64,000 bases of DNA from Rhodanobacter glycinis (GCF_900114325.1 NZ_FOSR01000001.1:203693-267692); one strand, 5' to 3'; positions 42,437 through 52,187 are shown, counted from the first letter of the stretch. Notes: generated from the letters alone by a model not told the origin. Numbers and translations are program-made.

Positions 42437-43953
42437 GGGGTGTGGGCTCCGGAGGGGGATGTCGTCGGTGCGGACGTGGAATCGGCGGGCGCCGGCATGT
42501 GATAGCCGCCGCCGAGCGCCTTGATCAGGGCCAGATCGGTGGTCAGTGCCTGCGCGTGAAGATTGATCGCGGTGTCTTTCTGCTGCAGCCATTGCGCGGT
42601 GGCGGCGAGGCTGGCGCGGGCATCGCGCACGCCCTGGCGCACGCGGGCCTGTGCGCTGTCGACGAGCTGCTGTTCGGCCTGTACCTGGCGTGCCTGCTGC
42701 TTGCGACGGGCGGCGATCTGCTCGGCGCCCAGTGCCTGGGTGGCGACGTCACGCGCCGCATCGGTCACCACGGCGTTGTATTGGGCCACGGCGGCATCGA
42801 GTTGGGCGCGGCTGACGCCGTAGGCCGCCTTCAGCCGGCCGCCTTCGAAGATCGGCAGGTGGATGGCAGGAGCCAGGCTGAACACGCGACTGCTCGGGCT
42901 GAAGACATTCATCAGATCGCCGCTGCTGCCACCGCCAAACATCGCCGGGGCGCCCTGGTTGGTGCTGGACAGGCCGGCCATTGCGCTGATGCTGATGTCG
43001 GGGAAGAACTGCGCGCGAGCCTGGTCGGTCTGTCGCAGTGCGGCTTCCACCTGCCAGCGACTGGCAGCGATGTCCGGGCGGCGGGCAATCAGGTCGAGGC
43101 GAGCATTGGCCGGCAGTGCGCCATTGATGGCGGGCAGGGCGCGCGGCTGCAAGTCGGGCAGGTCGGCTGGCGCCACGCCGAGCAGCGCGGCGAGCGCCAC
43201 CTTGCGGATTTGCGCCGAGCTGTCGATGGCGACTTGCATCTGCTGCGCGGCGGCCAGGTTGGATGCCGACTGCTGGACGGTATCCGGCTCGTCCACGCCT
43301 TGCTTCACGCGCAGGCGGGCAATCTGCAGAAGTTGTTGCTGGGTGGCGACGGCCTTGCGCGCAAGCTCAAGTCGCGCCTGGTCGGCCAGCCAGCCGAAGT
43401 AGGTATCGGCGACAGCGTTCTCGATGGTCAGCGCGGCGGCGCTGCGCTGGGCCTCGGCGGCGTGCGCCTGGTCCAGCGCGGCATCGATGGCGGCGCGCTT
43501 CTTGCCCCACCAGTCGAAGTCGTACTGCAACTGCACGCCGAGGTCGGCCTGGTTGTACCAGGTGAAGCCGAGGAACTGCGGCGGGATCATGCCGTGTTCG
43601 CTCAATCGCTGGCGCGTGACCTGGGCGCTGCCGTTGATGCTGAGGCCGGCCTGGGCCGCGGCCAGGCGCACCGACTGTTCCGCCGTCTGCACGCGGGAAT
43701 GCGCTTCGGCCAGGCTGGGCGATTGTTTCAGCGCCAGCGCCATCAGCGTGTCGAGCTGCGGGTCGTGGTAGGCACGCCACCAGTCGGCCGCCGGCCAGCC
43801 GGCGCGGGTAGGCACCTGCAGGCCGGCCAGCGGCACGTCGTCGCGCAATGCGGGGTGCTTTATTTTCGCTGGCGCGAGGGCGCAACCGGCAACGGCAATC
43901 GCCAGCGCGGCCGACAAGACGAGTCGCGCGGGCCGGGATGGGGAATGATTCAT
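42433..43953 (-). CDS. Outer-membrane efflux lipoprotein (NodT/OprM-type TolC family)
   Basis: The 506-residue protein forms the outer-membrane exit duct of the efflux pump. It has a lipoprotein signal with lipobox AVAGC (Cys24), so it is lipid-anchored like OprM. The two TolC repeats include WWRAYHDPQLDTLMALALKQ, ARLDLIARRPDIAASRWQVEAA and IFEGGRLKAAYGVSRAQLDAAV. It overlaps the marR gene upstream and emrA downstream by four bases each, giving a tightly coupled operon. Confidence 0.92.
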   Translation of the reverse strand: MNHSPSRPARLVLSAALAIAVAGCALAPAKIKHPALRDDVPLAGLQVPTRAGWPAADWWRAYHDPQLDTLMALALKQSPSLAEAHSRVQTAEQSVRLAAAQAGLSINGSAQVTRQRLSEHGMIPPQFLGFTWYNQADLGVQLQYDFDWWGKKRAAIDAALDQAHAAEAQRSAAALTIENAVADTYFGWLADQARLELARKAVATQQQLLQIARLRVKQGVDEPDTVQQSASNLAAAQQMQVAIDSSAQIRKVALAALLGVAPADLPDLQPRALPAINGALPANARLDLIARRPDIAASRWQVEAALRQTDQARAQFFPDISISAMAGLSSTNQGAPAMFGGGSSGDLMNVFSPSSRVFSLAPAIHLPIFEGGRLKAAYGVSRAQLDAAVAQYNAVVTDAARDVATQALGAEQIAARRKQQARQVQAEQQLVDSAQARVRQGVRDARASLAATAQWLQQKDTAINLHAQALTTDLALIKALGGGYHMPAPADSTSAPTTSPSGAHTP

Positions 43954-44474
43954 GGCGCGGGGTCCGCGTGCAGTTGATCGAGGTTGTGGGCGAGCTTGCG
44001 CAGCAGGTGACTGAAGTTGCGCTTGTCGGTGGTGCTGAAGCCATCGAACATCGTGTCGAGGCGGGGGAACAGCGGCGGCAGCACTTTCTGCACGAAGCGC
44101 CGGCCCGCCGCGGTGATGCGGATGGCCACGCGCCGGCGGTCCTCGGCACTGGCGCCACGGACGATCAGGCCGCGCTTGGAGAGCGCGTTGCCGATGCGGG
44201 TCATGTTGGTGGCCCCCTGGCTGGCGAATTCGCAAAGCTCGCCGGGTGTCGAGCTGCCATCCGGGCGGCTGTACAGGATCATCAGGGTGAGGAATTCGCT
44301 GTGGTTGAGCTTGTGCGGCTTGAGCTGGAACTCGAGATCCTCTTCCAGGCCAGTGCCGACCATGAGCAGCAGGCGACAAAGCTTGGCCTCGTCGCGAGGC
44401 AGTTGGGGGATGACCTGGTTCACCCGGTCGATTCCCTCGTCCATCATTTCGATGCAGTTGCCCAGTCCAATCAT
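43950..44474 (-). CDS. MarR-family transcriptional regulator of the efflux operon
   Basis: The 174-residue winged-helix protein contains the MarR-type recognition region TPGELCEFASQGATNMTRIGNALSKRGLIVRGASAEDRRRVAIRIT, shown here for position about 77-121. It is longer at the N-terminus than MarR proper, like EmrR/MprA, which derepresses emrAB when it binds drugs. It is the first gene of the efflux operon, with a 4-base overlap to the outer-membrane gene. A dyad overlapping its promoter suggests autorepression. Confidence 0.9.
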   Translation of the reverse strand: MIGLGNCIEMMDEGIDRVNQVIPQLPRDEAKLCRLLLMVGTGLEEDLEFQLKPHKLNHSEFLTLMILYSRPDGSSTPGELCEFASQGATNMTRIGNALSKRGLIVRGASAEDRRRVAIRITAAGRRFVQKVLPPLFPRLDTMFDGFSTTDKRNFSHLLRKLAHNLDQLHADPAP

Positions 44475-44496
44475 TTCAGCGCGACCACTTCACTGG

Positions 44497-44521
44497 ATTA
44501 TATTTCACTGATGAAGTGAAA
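44497..44521 (-). promoter_or_regulatory. Promoter and candidate MarR operator of the efflux operon
   Basis: On the minus strand a perfect -10 hexamer TATAAT (complement of 44497-44502) lies 23 bases before the marR start. Directly beside it is the dyad TTTCACT-N5-AGTGAAA (44503-44521). A further CTTCACT half-site lies on the other side near 44488-44494. A repressor bound here would cover the promoter. Confidence 0.6.
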
Positions 44522-44592
44522 AATTTAGCAGTCGATGCAGAGGGGTGCAAGTGCCGTGACGACACGGTGCGGCGCGAACCGGACAATCCGGA

Positions 44593-45375
44593 TTACGTGT
44601 CTGCGCGTGCGTCCAGTCCGAACAGGCGGCGGGTATTGGCGAGGGTGGCCGCTGCGATCGCGTCTTCCGCTTCGTCGCGAAGTCGTGCAATGCAGCGCAG
44701 GGTTTCGGTGATGAAGGCAGGCTCGTTGCGCTGGCCACGGTGTCCGGCGCCGGGTTGATCCGGCGCATCACTTTCCAGCAACAGGTGTTCGATCGGCATG
44801 TTCGCCACGATGCGCTGCAGGCGCTGCGCGCGCGCATGGGTTACCGGTCCGCCAATACCCAGATGCATGCCGAGTTGCCATAGCTGGCGTGCCTGCTGCT
44901 CGCTGCCGGAAAAGCTGTGCACCACGCCGCGACGGATATCGAAGCGCCTCAGCGTGTGGATGACTTCGTCCAGCGCGCGGCGGGCGTGCACGATGACCGG
45001 CAGGTCGTGTTCGCGCGCCAGCTCGAGCTGACGATGGAAATACTGTCGCTGGGTCTCGGCATCGAGGCCTTCGGCATGGAAGTCCAGCCCGATTTCGCCC
45101 ACGGCTACCGGGCGTTCACGGACCAGCCATTGCTTGAGTGTGTCGAGGTGGCAGGGTTGGTGGCGAGCCAGGAACATCGGGTGCAGGCCATACGCAACGT
45201 ACACACCCGGTTCGGCATGATGCAGCGCGAGGAGCTTGGTCCAGCTGGCTGCATCGACCCCGGGGATGATCAAGGTGTTCAGGCCGGCGCGGCGGGCGCG
45301 TGCGAGTACGTCGCCACGATCGTCGTCAAAGCGCGGGTCATCGAGGTGTACGTGGCTGTCGGCAAGGATGGGCAT
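44593..45375 (-). CDS. tatD: TatD-family metal-dependent DNase
   Basis: TatD-type enzymes are Mg2+/Zn2+-dependent 3'-5' exonucleases of the amidohydrolase fold linked to DNA repair and turnover. The 260-residue protein shows metal ligands DSHVHLDDPRF (HxH near residues 8-10), GEIGLDFH, VIVHARRALDEV, VVHSFSGSEQQ and LLLESDAPDQ. The start at 45375 (MPILADSHVH) gives the standard length. It is a single gene. It could equally be a YjjV- or YcfH-type paralogue, since these share the fold. Confidence 0.9.
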   Translation of the reverse strand: MPILADSHVHLDDPRFDDDRGDVLARARRAGLNTLIIPGVDAASWTKLLALHHAEPGVYVAYGLHPMFLARHQPCHLDTLKQWLVRERPVAVGEIGLDFHAEGLDAETQRQYFHRQLELAREHDLPVIVHARRALDEVIHTLRRFDIRRGVVHSFSGSEQQARQLWQLGMHLGIGGPVTHARAQRLQRIVANMPIEHLLLESDAPDQPGAGHRGQRNEPAFITETLRCIARLRDEAEDAIAAATLANTRRLFGLDARADT

Positions 45376-45574
45376 GGAGTTTTCGTGAAGTGGATTCTTC
45401 CTTGTGCCATGGCTTGTGGCTAATCTGCGCGGGGCATGGGGGAGTTGTGAAGGATGTGTGACGAATTTGATCAAGTTCGGATTCAGTCTGCACGGGTTAT
45501 CAATGTAATCAGGTGGAGCATGGCGTGACGGAAGACGTCAGACGTGACCATCAATTCAACATGGGAGATTCGCG

Positions 45575-46162
45575 ATGAACAGGTTGGTAGTCAATGCGCT
45601 TTACATGGGGATCGCGGCCACGTTCGCGGTGAGCCTGGCGGCCTGCAACCGCGATGCCAGCGCCGATGCAGGTGCGGCGGGCACGCCGGCGGCCCAACAG
45701 GCTGCCGCGAACAGTGGTCCGCAGTACGCCAAGGTGGTCAGCGTGACGCCGGTACGCAAGACCGTGAACAATCCGCATCAGGTCTGCAAGGATGTGGTGG
45801 TCAACCACACGGCGCCACCGAAGGATCAGCATCGCATTGCCGGTACCGCGATCGGCGCCGTGGCCGGTGGCCTGCTTGGCCACATGGTGGGCGGTGGCAA
45901 GGGCAAGACGCTGGCGACAGTGGCCGGTGCCGTGGGTGGTGGCTACGCGGGCAACCGCATTGAAGCAGCCCATCAGCATGGCACGGTGACGTCGACCACC
46001 GAGCGCGAGTGCAATACGGTCAACAGCTCGTCCACCAAGATCGTCGGCTACGACGTCACGTACCAGTACAACGGTGTAACGCGTTCGACGCGGATGGATC
46101 ACGATCCGGGTGATCGCGTGGAAGTGCAGCAGGGTGTAGTGGCCGTATCCGACGCACGCTGA
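45575..46162 (+). CDS. Glycine-zipper 2TM-domain lipoprotein (first of two)
   Basis: The 195-residue protein has a lipoprotein signal with lipobox SLAAC (Cys24), then a low-complexity alanine-rich linker. A glycine-zipper segment sits at about 88-125 (GTAIGAVAGGLLGHMVGGGK and a second glycine-rich helix). A C-terminal domain follows with YDVTYQYNGVTRSTRM and DPGDRVEV, as in outer-membrane SlyB/Rick17kDa-type proteins. GGGAG precedes the ATG at 45575. A related gene begins 23 bases after it. Confidence 0.88.
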   Translation: MNRLVVNALYMGIAATFAVSLAACNRDASADAGAAGTPAAQQAAANSGPQYAKVVSVTPVRKTVNNPHQVCKDVVVNHTAPPKDQHRIAGTAIGAVAGGLLGHMVGGGKGKTLATVAGAVGGGYAGNRIEAAHQHGTVTSTTERECNTVNSSSTKIVGYDVTYQYNGVTRSTRMDHDPGDRVEVQQGVVAVSDAR

Positions 46163-46185
46163 TTTCTTTTCAAAAGGAGACGAGC

Positions 46186-46671
46186 ATGAGTATCCGTATC
46201 GGCAAGCCGATTCTTGTTGTCGCGCTGACTGCCAGCCTGGGGTTGGCCGGCTGTGCAACACAGCAACCCTATGGCGTTCGCAATGGCGGTTACGTCCAGC
46301 AAGGGCAGGGTTATGGCGGACGGGGTGCTCGTTGCCAGCAGTGTGGCGTGGTGCAGGACGTGCAGCAGGTCTACGTGCAGAAAAGCAGCAACGGCACCCT
46401 GGGTGCCGTGATCGGTGCAGTCGCCGGCGGCTTGCTGGGCAATACGGTCGGCAAGGGTGACGGTCGCAAGGCTGCGACCGTTGCCGGTGCCGTGGCGGGC
46501 GGTGTCGTGGGCGACCAGGTCGGCAAGCGCTCGGGCGGTTCCGAGACGGCGTGGCAGGTTTCGGTGCGGCTGGACAATGGCCAGTATGTCACCGTGACCC
46601 AGCGCAATGATCCCGGTGTTCGTCGCGGCGACTATGTCGAGGTCAGCGGAAACCAGGTTTACGCACGCTGA
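46186..46671 (+). CDS. Glycine-zipper 2TM-domain lipoprotein (second of two)
   Basis: The 161-residue paralogue of the preceding gene has lipobox GLAGC (Cys23) and a Gly/Gln/Tyr-rich linker. The glycine zipper GTLGAVIGAVAGGLLGNTVG and its repeat lie at about 70-112. The C-terminus is WQVSVRLDNGQYVTVTQ with RRGDYVEVSGNQVYAR. AAGGAGACG is a strong ribosome site. The two genes form an operon closed by a very good terminator. SlyB-like proteins of this type stabilise the outer membrane under stress; that role is inferred. Confidence 0.88.
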   Translation: MSIRIGKPILVVALTASLGLAGCATQQPYGVRNGGYVQQGQGYGGRGARCQQCGVVQDVQQVYVQKSSNGTLGAVIGAVAGGLLGNTVGKGDGRKAATVAGAVAGGVVGDQVGKRSGGSETAWQVSVRLDNGQYVTVTQRNDPGVRRGDYVEVSGNQVYAR

Positions 46672-46702
46672 TCCTTGTTTTCATTTAGCCGTTTATACGT
46701 CC

Positions 46703-46733
46703 AAAAAAAGGCCCTCGAACGAGGGCCTTTTTT
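46703..46733. terminator. Bidirectional terminator after the glycine-zipper pair
   Basis: A perfect 14-bp stem (A6-GGCCCTCG with its complement ending in T6) with a 2-3 base loop. It serves the plus-strand lipoprotein genes and the minus-strand hydrolase gene. Confidence 0.92.
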
Positions 46734-46749
46734 GTGGGCGATTGTCGCG

Positions 46750-47184
46750 TCAGTTGACGGCGTAGAACGTGTGCGCGCCGATGGTGGTGCCGGTGCGATT
46801 GCGTTCCCACGTCGGCGATACCGCGGCAGTGGCGAAGTGGTCGGCATGGGGTACCACGAAGCGGCGCTCGTTGCGCGGCAGGTTCCAGTTGTTGATCGAG
46901 TCGCCGGCGATCTTCCATGCCTTCTGGAACGCGGCGAGATTGGTGATCTCGAATGATTTCGGCGTGGTGGCGGTGGCGAACTGGTGCGGCGCCGTGACGA
47001 CATCGCACACCGTGTTGCCCCACCGGCCCTGGTCGCGGCGACGCATGGCCACCTCTGCAACCGCGAGCTGGCCGATGGTGGGCTGGCTGCGCGCTTCAAG
47101 GTAAACCGTCGTCGCCAGACAGGTCTGGTTGGCGAGGTGTTGGGGTAGCACGGACGCCAGCCACAACATCATTGCAAGTTTCAT
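46750..47184 (-). CDS. SleB-type cell-wall hydrolase
   Basis: The 144-residue protein has a signal peptide (MKLAMMLWLASVLPQHLANQ) and a compact hydrolase domain of the SleB/Hydrolase_2 family, which cleaves peptidoglycan as a lytic enzyme. The catalytic glutamate is in TTVYLEARSQPTIGQLAVAE; further matches are GRWGNTVCDVV and QFATATTP. GGAGGCAG immediately upstream fixes the start at 47184; frame sequence further upstream is not homologous. It shares a bidirectional terminator with the glycine-zipper genes. In non-spore-formers such proteins act in wall turnover. Confidence 0.85.
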   Translation of the reverse strand: MKLAMMLWLASVLPQHLANQTCLATTVYLEARSQPTIGQLAVAEVAMRRRDQGRWGNTVCDVVTAPHQFATATTPKSFEITNLAAFQKAWKIAGDSINNWNLPRNERRFVVPHADHFATAAVSPTWERNRTGTTIGAHTFYAVN

Positions 47185-47635
47185 TCTGCCTCCAACGTGC
47201 TGTACGCGCGGGACGAATGGATGTCTCGCGCGCCGTTGCGATGGAGAGCGGGCAGGCCCTTCCACCTGGATTGATCACGCCGAACCGAAACTTGTGGTCG
47301 GGTGCTTTGCCACGGGATTGTGGCGTTCGACCGGCTGATCCGATGTCGGTCGAGGTGTGTGTTGTCTTGGCGCTGCAAGAGCCGTTTCGGCCCTGGTGCC
47401 TGCAACTGCTTTCGCCATTCGGCGTTCATTCCATCCGGCGTTGTTGCTGCCGGGTCGCGCTGAGATCCGGACCCCTCCGGTTCGTCGCGTACATCAGCGC
47501 CCAGTATTGGCGGCGCTTCCAAATGATCGGCGGAGACTAGTGGCGCTTTTCGTCGTGTGCAAGTGCCTTGAGGGAAATGTTCACATTCATTTCACGTTTG
47601 AATGAACGACAAGATCGTCTTGCAATGCGTCTGTA
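47185..47635. other. 451-base intergenic region without supported gene
   Basis: Short open frames occur on both strands, but none has a convincing start site or protein-like composition. The region contains the promoter side of the hydrolase gene and, near 47580-47605, an AT-richer stretch with CATTCA/TGAATG halves. I see no RNA gene or repeat here. Confidence 0.4.
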
Positions 47636-48451
47636 TCAGTCGCTCCAGCCGGTTTCAAGGCGAAGGCTTGGACCTTCGTCGGAGGCGACCTCGGAGCCGT
47701 GTGGAAAGCGTTCCGCCAGTTCATCGGAGAGGACGGCGAGTGCTTCGGCGCCGTGTTCGTGTAGCAGCACCTGCAGCAACTGCACGGCGTCATCGTGTTC
47801 GACGTGCAGAACCGTGCCGTGAGATACGGCTTGCGACAACTTGACGCGGTGCAAGTGGCGCTTGTGGCGGCCGCGGTAATGCAGTCGTGCGACGATTTCC
47901 TGTCCGGGATAGCAGCCCTTGTCCAGTGCGACGGCGGGCAATCGGTACATCGACAGTGCGGGGGGCAGCAGCGTGTTGGTCGCGGCCTCCGGCAGCCACG
48001 CCCAACCGTCGAGCAATTGCAATCGGCGCCAGCTGTCGTCGCCGGAGAGGTGGTTGCCACACAGCAATGAATGATTGCCACAGCCCAGTTCGATGAGATC
48101 GCCATCGCAATTCACGTCGAAGATCGGTCGTGCCGGGCCGCACGCGAGCATCGATGAAGATGAGTGCGTCAGCCGGACCTTGGCGCGGAATACGAACTGC
48201 TGCAGCGATGAAGCCAGTTCATCGGGATGGTCGCCGCGCAGCAACAGCAGCAGGCGCTCGTCATCCAGCCGGAGCAGGTGGAACAGCGCGCGTACGCGCC
48301 CCTGCGCATCGAGCCATGCACTGAATTGCCACCGTCCGTTCGGCAGTGCGGCAATATTGTTGCTGAACTGCGATTGCGCGAAGGCGATGGCGTCCGGGCC
48401 TTCGATCAGCAGGGTATGGGCGGGAAGCGGAGTCGTCATCTGCAATGTCAT
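47636..48451 (-). CDS. ygfZ: Folate-binding protein YgfZ (Fe-S cluster repair/assembly)
   Basis: YgfZ supports Fe-S enzyme activity in a tetrahydrofolate-dependent way, for example for MiaB and succinate dehydrogenase. The 271-residue product has the glycine-cleavage T-protein-like fold and the family's signature KGCYPGQEIVARLHYRG with its reactive cysteine. The start may be 48475, 48451 or 48439, all ATG in frame; none has a clear ribosome site. It is divergent from the succinate dehydrogenase cluster, whose FrdB/SdhB-type clusters are plausible clients. Confidence 0.9.
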   Translation of the reverse strand: MTLQMTTPLPAHTLLIEGPDAIAFAQSQFSNNIAALPNGRWQFSAWLDAQGRVRALFHLLRLDDERLLLLLRGDHPDELASSLQQFVFRAKVRLTHSSSSMLACGPARPIFDVNCDGDLIELGCGNHSLLCGNHLSGDDSWRRLQLLDGWAWLPEAATNTLLPPALSMYRLPAVALDKGCYPGQEIVARLHYRGRHKRHLHRVKLSQAVSHGTVLHVEHDDAVQLLQVLLHEHGAEALAVLSDELAERFPHGSEVASDEGPSLRLETGWSD

Positions 48452-48548
48452 GTAGGGGCTTGGGGCGGGTTGCACAAGGTGGATGCGTGCATGTCAATGG
48501 TTGTGCCGCACTGCCGCAAGTATTACGCTTTCTCGGCTAAAGAAAACC

Positions 48549-48716
48549 ATGTCCAAGACGCCCTCTCAAACCGAAACCAAGCCCGAGTCCGCCGTGCCGG
48601 AACGCTCTGTCGTTCCTGCCTCCGACACGTCCGGCGAAGCAAAGGTCGAGCGGCCGGCGCCCGACCCGACGCGTTATGGCGATTGGGAAAAGAACGGGCG
48701 TTGCATCGACTTCTGA
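48549..48716 (+). CDS. SDHAF4-like succinate dehydrogenase assembly factor (DUF1674)
   Basis: A 55-residue protein whose C-terminus DPTRYGDWEKNGRCIDF is the DUF1674/SDHAF4 signature. SDHAF4 proteins bind free flavinylated SdhA and protect it before the complex forms. The N-terminal half is a disordered, charged linker. It lies 89 bases upstream of sdhC on the same strand, which supports the role. Such a short gene is easily missed. Confidence 0.85.
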   Translation: MSKTPSQTETKPESAVPERSVVPASDTSGEAKVERPAPDPTRYGDWEKNGRCIDF

Positions 48717-48805
48717 TTCGCGCATGATCGGCGCGTGCGTCGATCGGCGAGGGAACGAGGCGAGGCGGCAAGGACATCCAGCGATTCCACCCCAGGATAG
48801 CCGCC

Positions 48806-49201
48806 ATGGCAGACACGCGACGACCGCTCTCTCCGCATCTTCAGATCTACAAGTGGCAAGTGCAGATGGTGAGTTCCATCCTGCATCGCGCCACCGGCAT
48901 TGCGCTGGCCGTAGGCACCTTGCTGGTGCTGTGGGGCCTGCTCGCGCTGGCCGCTGGAGAAAGTCATTTCGATCAGTTCAAGGCCTGCATCGGCAGTCCC
49001 GTCGGCATCATCCTGCTGATCGGCTGGAGCTGGTCCCTGTTCTATCACTTGTGCAACGGCATCCGTCATCTGGTGCAGGACACCGGCGCGGGTTACGCGA
49101 TTCCGAAGTTCGTGCGCTCGAGCTGGCTGTCGCTGATCGCCAGCATCGTGCTGGTGGTGATTGTCTGGGCCTGGGTGCTGAGCACGGGAGGTGCCGCATG
49201 A
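48806..49201 (+). CDS. sdhC: Succinate dehydrogenase cytochrome b556 subunit
   Basis: SdhC anchors complex II in the membrane and helps bind haem b and quinone. The 131-residue protein opens with [29 protein letters not shown], the family signature with the quinone-site serine/arginine. It has three helices, and [15 protein letters not shown] supplies the haem histidine. Its stop overlaps the sdhD start (ATGA). Confidence 0.95.
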   Translation: MADTRRPLSPHLQIYKWQVQMVSSILHRATGIALAVGTLLVLWGLLALAAGESHFDQFKACIGSPVGIILLIGWSWSLFYHLCNGIRHLVQDTGAGYAIPKFVRSSWLSLIASIVLVVIVWAWVLSTGGAA

Positions 49202-49593
49202 GCGCGAACGCAAACGATCTGCGCAATCCCCTCAAGCGCGCCCGCGCGCTGGGTTCGGCACAGTCCGGTGCGGGCCACTGGTGGACCCAGCGCGTCACTG
49301 CCGCGGCACTGGTCGTGCTCGGCCTGTGGTTCGTGATCACCGTGCTGTGCCTGCTGCACGCCGATTTCGCCACGGCCCGGGCCACCGTGGCCAAGCCGTG
49401 GAACGCGCTGCTGCTGATCCTGTTCGTGGTCACCGCGTTCTGGCATGCCGTGCTCGGCCTGCAAGTGGTGATCGAAGACTACGTGCATACCCGCTGGAAG
49501 GAAGTCGTCCTGCTGGTAGCGATCAAGTTCCTCGCGGTGCTCTGTGCACTCGCGGGTGTGCTGGCCGTACTGCGCATCGCACTGGGAGCCTGA
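49198..49593 (+). CDS. sdhD: Succinate dehydrogenase membrane anchor subunit
   Basis: SdhD pairs with SdhC as the second haem- and quinone-binding anchor. The 131-residue protein has a soluble N-terminus with [21 protein letters not shown], three helices, and the haem-side block [20 protein letters not shown]. It overlaps sdhC by four bases and ends six bases before sdhA. Confidence 0.94.
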   Translation: MSANANDLRNPLKRARALGSAQSGAGHWWTQRVTAAALVVLGLWFVITVLCLLHADFATARATVAKPWNALLLILFVVTAFWHAVLGLQVVIEDYVHTRWKEVVLLVAIKFLAVLCALAGVLAVLRIALGA

Positions 49594-49598
49594 GCTCG

Positions 49599-51386
49599 AT
49601 GGAAGCCTACAAGATTCAGCAACACAAGTATGACGTGATCGTGGTCGGCGCCGGTGGCGCGGGCTTGCGTGCCACGTTCGGTCTGGCCGAGAAGGGCCTG
49701 AAGGCCGCCTGCATCACCAAGGTGTTCCCGACCCGCTCGCACACCGTGGCAGCGCAGGGTGGCATCGCCGCCGCGCTCGGTAACATGGGCGAGGACGACT
49801 GGCGCTTCCACTACTACGACACCATCAAGGGTGGCGACTGGCTGGGCGACCAGGATGCGATCGAGTACATGTGCCGCGAGGCCATTCCCTCGATCCTCGA
49901 ACTGGAACATTATGGCGTACCGTTCTCGCGCACCGAGGACGGCAAGATCTACCAGCGCCCGTTCGGCGGCATGACCACGCATTACGGCAAGGGCACCGCG
50001 CAGCGCACCTGCGCCGCGGCCGACCGCACCGGTCATGCGATCCTGCACACGCTGTACCAGCAGGCGCTGGCGCACGATGCCACGTTCTTCGTCGAGTACT
50101 TCGCGATCGACCTGATCTTCGACGAAGAGGGCGTTTGCCGCGGCGTGCTCGCGCTGGATCTCAACGAAGGTACCTTGCATCTGTTCCGCGGCCAGTCCGT
50201 GGTGCTGGCCACCGGCGGCTACGGTCGCGCCTATTTCAGTGCGACTTCGGCCCATACTTGCACCGGCGACGGCGGCGGCATGGTGCTGCGCGCGGGTCTG
50301 GCGCTGCAGGATCTCGAGTTCGTGCAGTTCCATCCCACCGGTATCTATGGCGCGGGCTGCCTGATTACCGAGGGCGTGCGCGGCGAGGGCGGTTACCTCA
50401 CCAACTCCAAGGGCGAGCGCTTCATGGAGCGCTACGCGCCGAGCGCCAAGGACCTGGCCTCGCGTGACGTGGTCAGCCGCGCCATCACCATCGAGATCCG
50501 CGAGGGTCGCGGTGTCGGCGAGCACAAGGACCACGCCTTCCTGAACCTGATGCACCTGGGCGCCGAAGTGATCCATGAACGCCTGCCGGGCATTGCCGAA
50601 TCGGCACGCATCTTCGCGGGCGTGGACGTGACCAAGGAGCCGATTCCGATCCTGCCCACGGTCCACTACAACATGGGTGGCATCCCGACCAACTATCACG
50701 GCGAAGTGGTGCAGAAGCGCGGCGACGACGTTGATGCGGTGGTGCCGGGCCTGTTCGCCATTGGCGAAGCGGCCTGCGTGTCGGTGCATGGTGGCAACCG
50801 CCTCGGCTCCAACTCGCTGCTCGACCTGGTGGTGTTCGGTCGTGCGGTGTCGCATCGTTGTGCCGAGCTGGTCAAGCCGGGCGCAGCGCACAAGGATCTG
50901 CCGGCCAGCGCGCTGGACAAGGCACTGGCCCGTTTCGACGCCATGCGCCATGCCGATGGCGATACGCCGACGGCGAAGATTCGCCTCGACATGCAACGCA
51001 CCATGCAGACCGATGCCGCGGTGTTCCGTACGGGCGAGACCCTGAAGGAAGGTTGCGACAAGATCGACGCCGTCCACGCATCCTTCAAGCATGTGCGCGT
51101 CACTGACCGTTCGATGGTCTGGAATTCCGACCTGATCGAAACGCTGGAACTGGCCAACCTGCTCGACCAGGCAGTGGGCACCATGCATTCGGCCGAACAA
51201 CGCCCGGAAAGCCGCGGCGCCCATGCGCGCGAGGATTTTCCGGACCGCAACGATGCCGAGTGGATGAAGCACACCCTGGTGAAGGTGGACGAAAACGGCA
51301 AGACCAGTTTCGACTACCGCCCCGTGCACATGCACACGCTGACCGACGAGGTCGACGTGGTGCCCCCGAAAAAGCGCGTTTACTGA
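49599..51386 (+). CDS. sdhA: Succinate dehydrogenase flavoprotein subunit
   Basis: SdhA oxidises succinate to fumarate at a covalent FAD. The 595-residue protein shows [19 protein letters not shown], the FAD-linking histidine in [12 protein letters not shown], the catalytic [21 protein letters not shown] block, [14 protein letters not shown], and the C-terminal [17 protein letters not shown]. The ATG at 49599 follows GGAGCCTGAG. It is directly between sdhD and sdhB. Confidence 0.97.
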   Translation: MEAYKIQQHKYDVIVVGAGGAGLRATFGLAEKGLKAACITKVFPTRSHTVAAQGGIAAALGNMGEDDWRFHYYDTIKGGDWLGDQDAIEYMCREAIPSILELEHYGVPFSRTEDGKIYQRPFGGMTTHYGKGTAQRTCAAADRTGHAILHTLYQQALAHDATFFVEYFAIDLIFDEEGVCRGVLALDLNEGTLHLFRGQSVVLATGGYGRAYFSATSAHTCTGDGGGMVLRAGLALQDLEFVQFHPTGIYGAGCLITEGVRGEGGYLTNSKGERFMERYAPSAKDLASRDVVSRAITIEIREGRGVGEHKDHAFLNLMHLGAEVIHERLPGIAESARIFAGVDVTKEPIPILPTVHYNMGGIPTNYHGEVVQKRGDDVDAVVPGLFAIGEAACVSVHGGNRLGSNSLLDLVVFGRAVSHRCAELVKPGAAHKDLPASALDKALARFDAMRHADGDTPTAKIRLDMQRTMQTDAAVFRTGETLKEGCDKIDAVHASFKHVRVTDRSMVWNSDLIETLELANLLDQAVGTMHSAEQRPESRGAHAREDFPDRNDAEWMKHTLVKVDENGKTSFDYRPVHMHTLTDEVDVVPPKKRVY

Positions 51387-51407
51387 TTACCGACTGGAGA
51401 GGCAATC

Positions 51408-52187
51408 GTGGCCGAGTTCACGCTACCCAAGAATTCCAAGATCCAGCCGGGCAAGCACTTTCCGGCGAAGGACGCGAAAAAACCGCGTACGTTCCGCATC
51501 TATCGCTGGTCGCCGGATGACGGCGAGAATCCGCGCATCGACACCTACGAGGTCGATCTGGCCGCGTGCGGTCCGATGGTTCTGGATGCACTGCTGAAGA
51601 TCAAGAACGAGATCGATCCCACGCTCACGCTGCGTCGTTCCTGCCGCGAAGGCATCTGCGGCTCGTGCGCGATGAACATCGATGGCACCAACACGCTGGC
51701 GTGCATCTGCGCGATCGATGGCGTGGCCAAGGGCGACGTGAAGATCTATCCGCTGCCGCATATGCCGGTGGTGAAGGATCTGGTGCCCGATCTCACGCAC
51801 TTCTACGCCCAGTTCGCCTCGATCAAACCGTGGATCCGTACGCAGAGCGCGGCGCCGGATCGCGAGCGCCTGCAGTCGCCGGAAGATCGCAAGAAGCTCG
51901 ATGGCCTGTACGAGTGCATCCTGTGCGCCTGTTGCTCGACCAGCTGCCCGAGTTACTGGTGGAACGGCGACAAATACCTCGGTCCGGCCGTGCTGCTGCA
52001 GGCTTACCGCTGGATCGTCGACAGCCGCGACGAAGACACCGGGGCACGCCTGGACGACCTGGAAGACCCGTTCAAGCTGTACCGTTGCCACACCATCATG
52101 AACTGCGCACGCACCTGCCCGAAGGGTCTCAACCCGGCCAAGGCAATCGCGGAGATCAAGAAGCTGATCGTGGAACGTCGCTCATAA
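51408..52187 (+). CDS. sdhB: Succinate dehydrogenase iron-sulfur subunit
   Basis: SdhB carries the [2Fe-2S], [4Fe-4S] and [3Fe-4S] clusters from FAD to quinone. The 259-residue protein shows [24 protein letters not shown] for the first cluster, [19 protein letters not shown] and [17 protein letters not shown] for the other two. It starts with GTG at 51408 after GGAGAGGC. Confidence 0.97.
   Translation: MAEFTLPKNSKIQPGKHFPAKDAKKPRTFRIYRWSPDDGENPRIDTYEVDLAACGPMVLDALLKIKNEIDPTLTLRRSCREGICGSCAMNIDGTNTLACICAIDGVAKGDVKIYPLPHMPVVKDLVPDLTHFYAQFASIKPWIRTQSAAPDRERLQSPEDRKKLDGLYECILCACCSTSCPSYWWNGDKYLGPAVLLQAYRWIVDSRDEDTGARLDDLEDPFKLYRCHTIMNCARTCPKGLNPAKAIAEIKKLIVERRS

Noticed and set aside
47185-47635. 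Short frames of 60-120 codons on both strands
   Set aside because: None has a ribosome site, plausible composition or recognisable motif.
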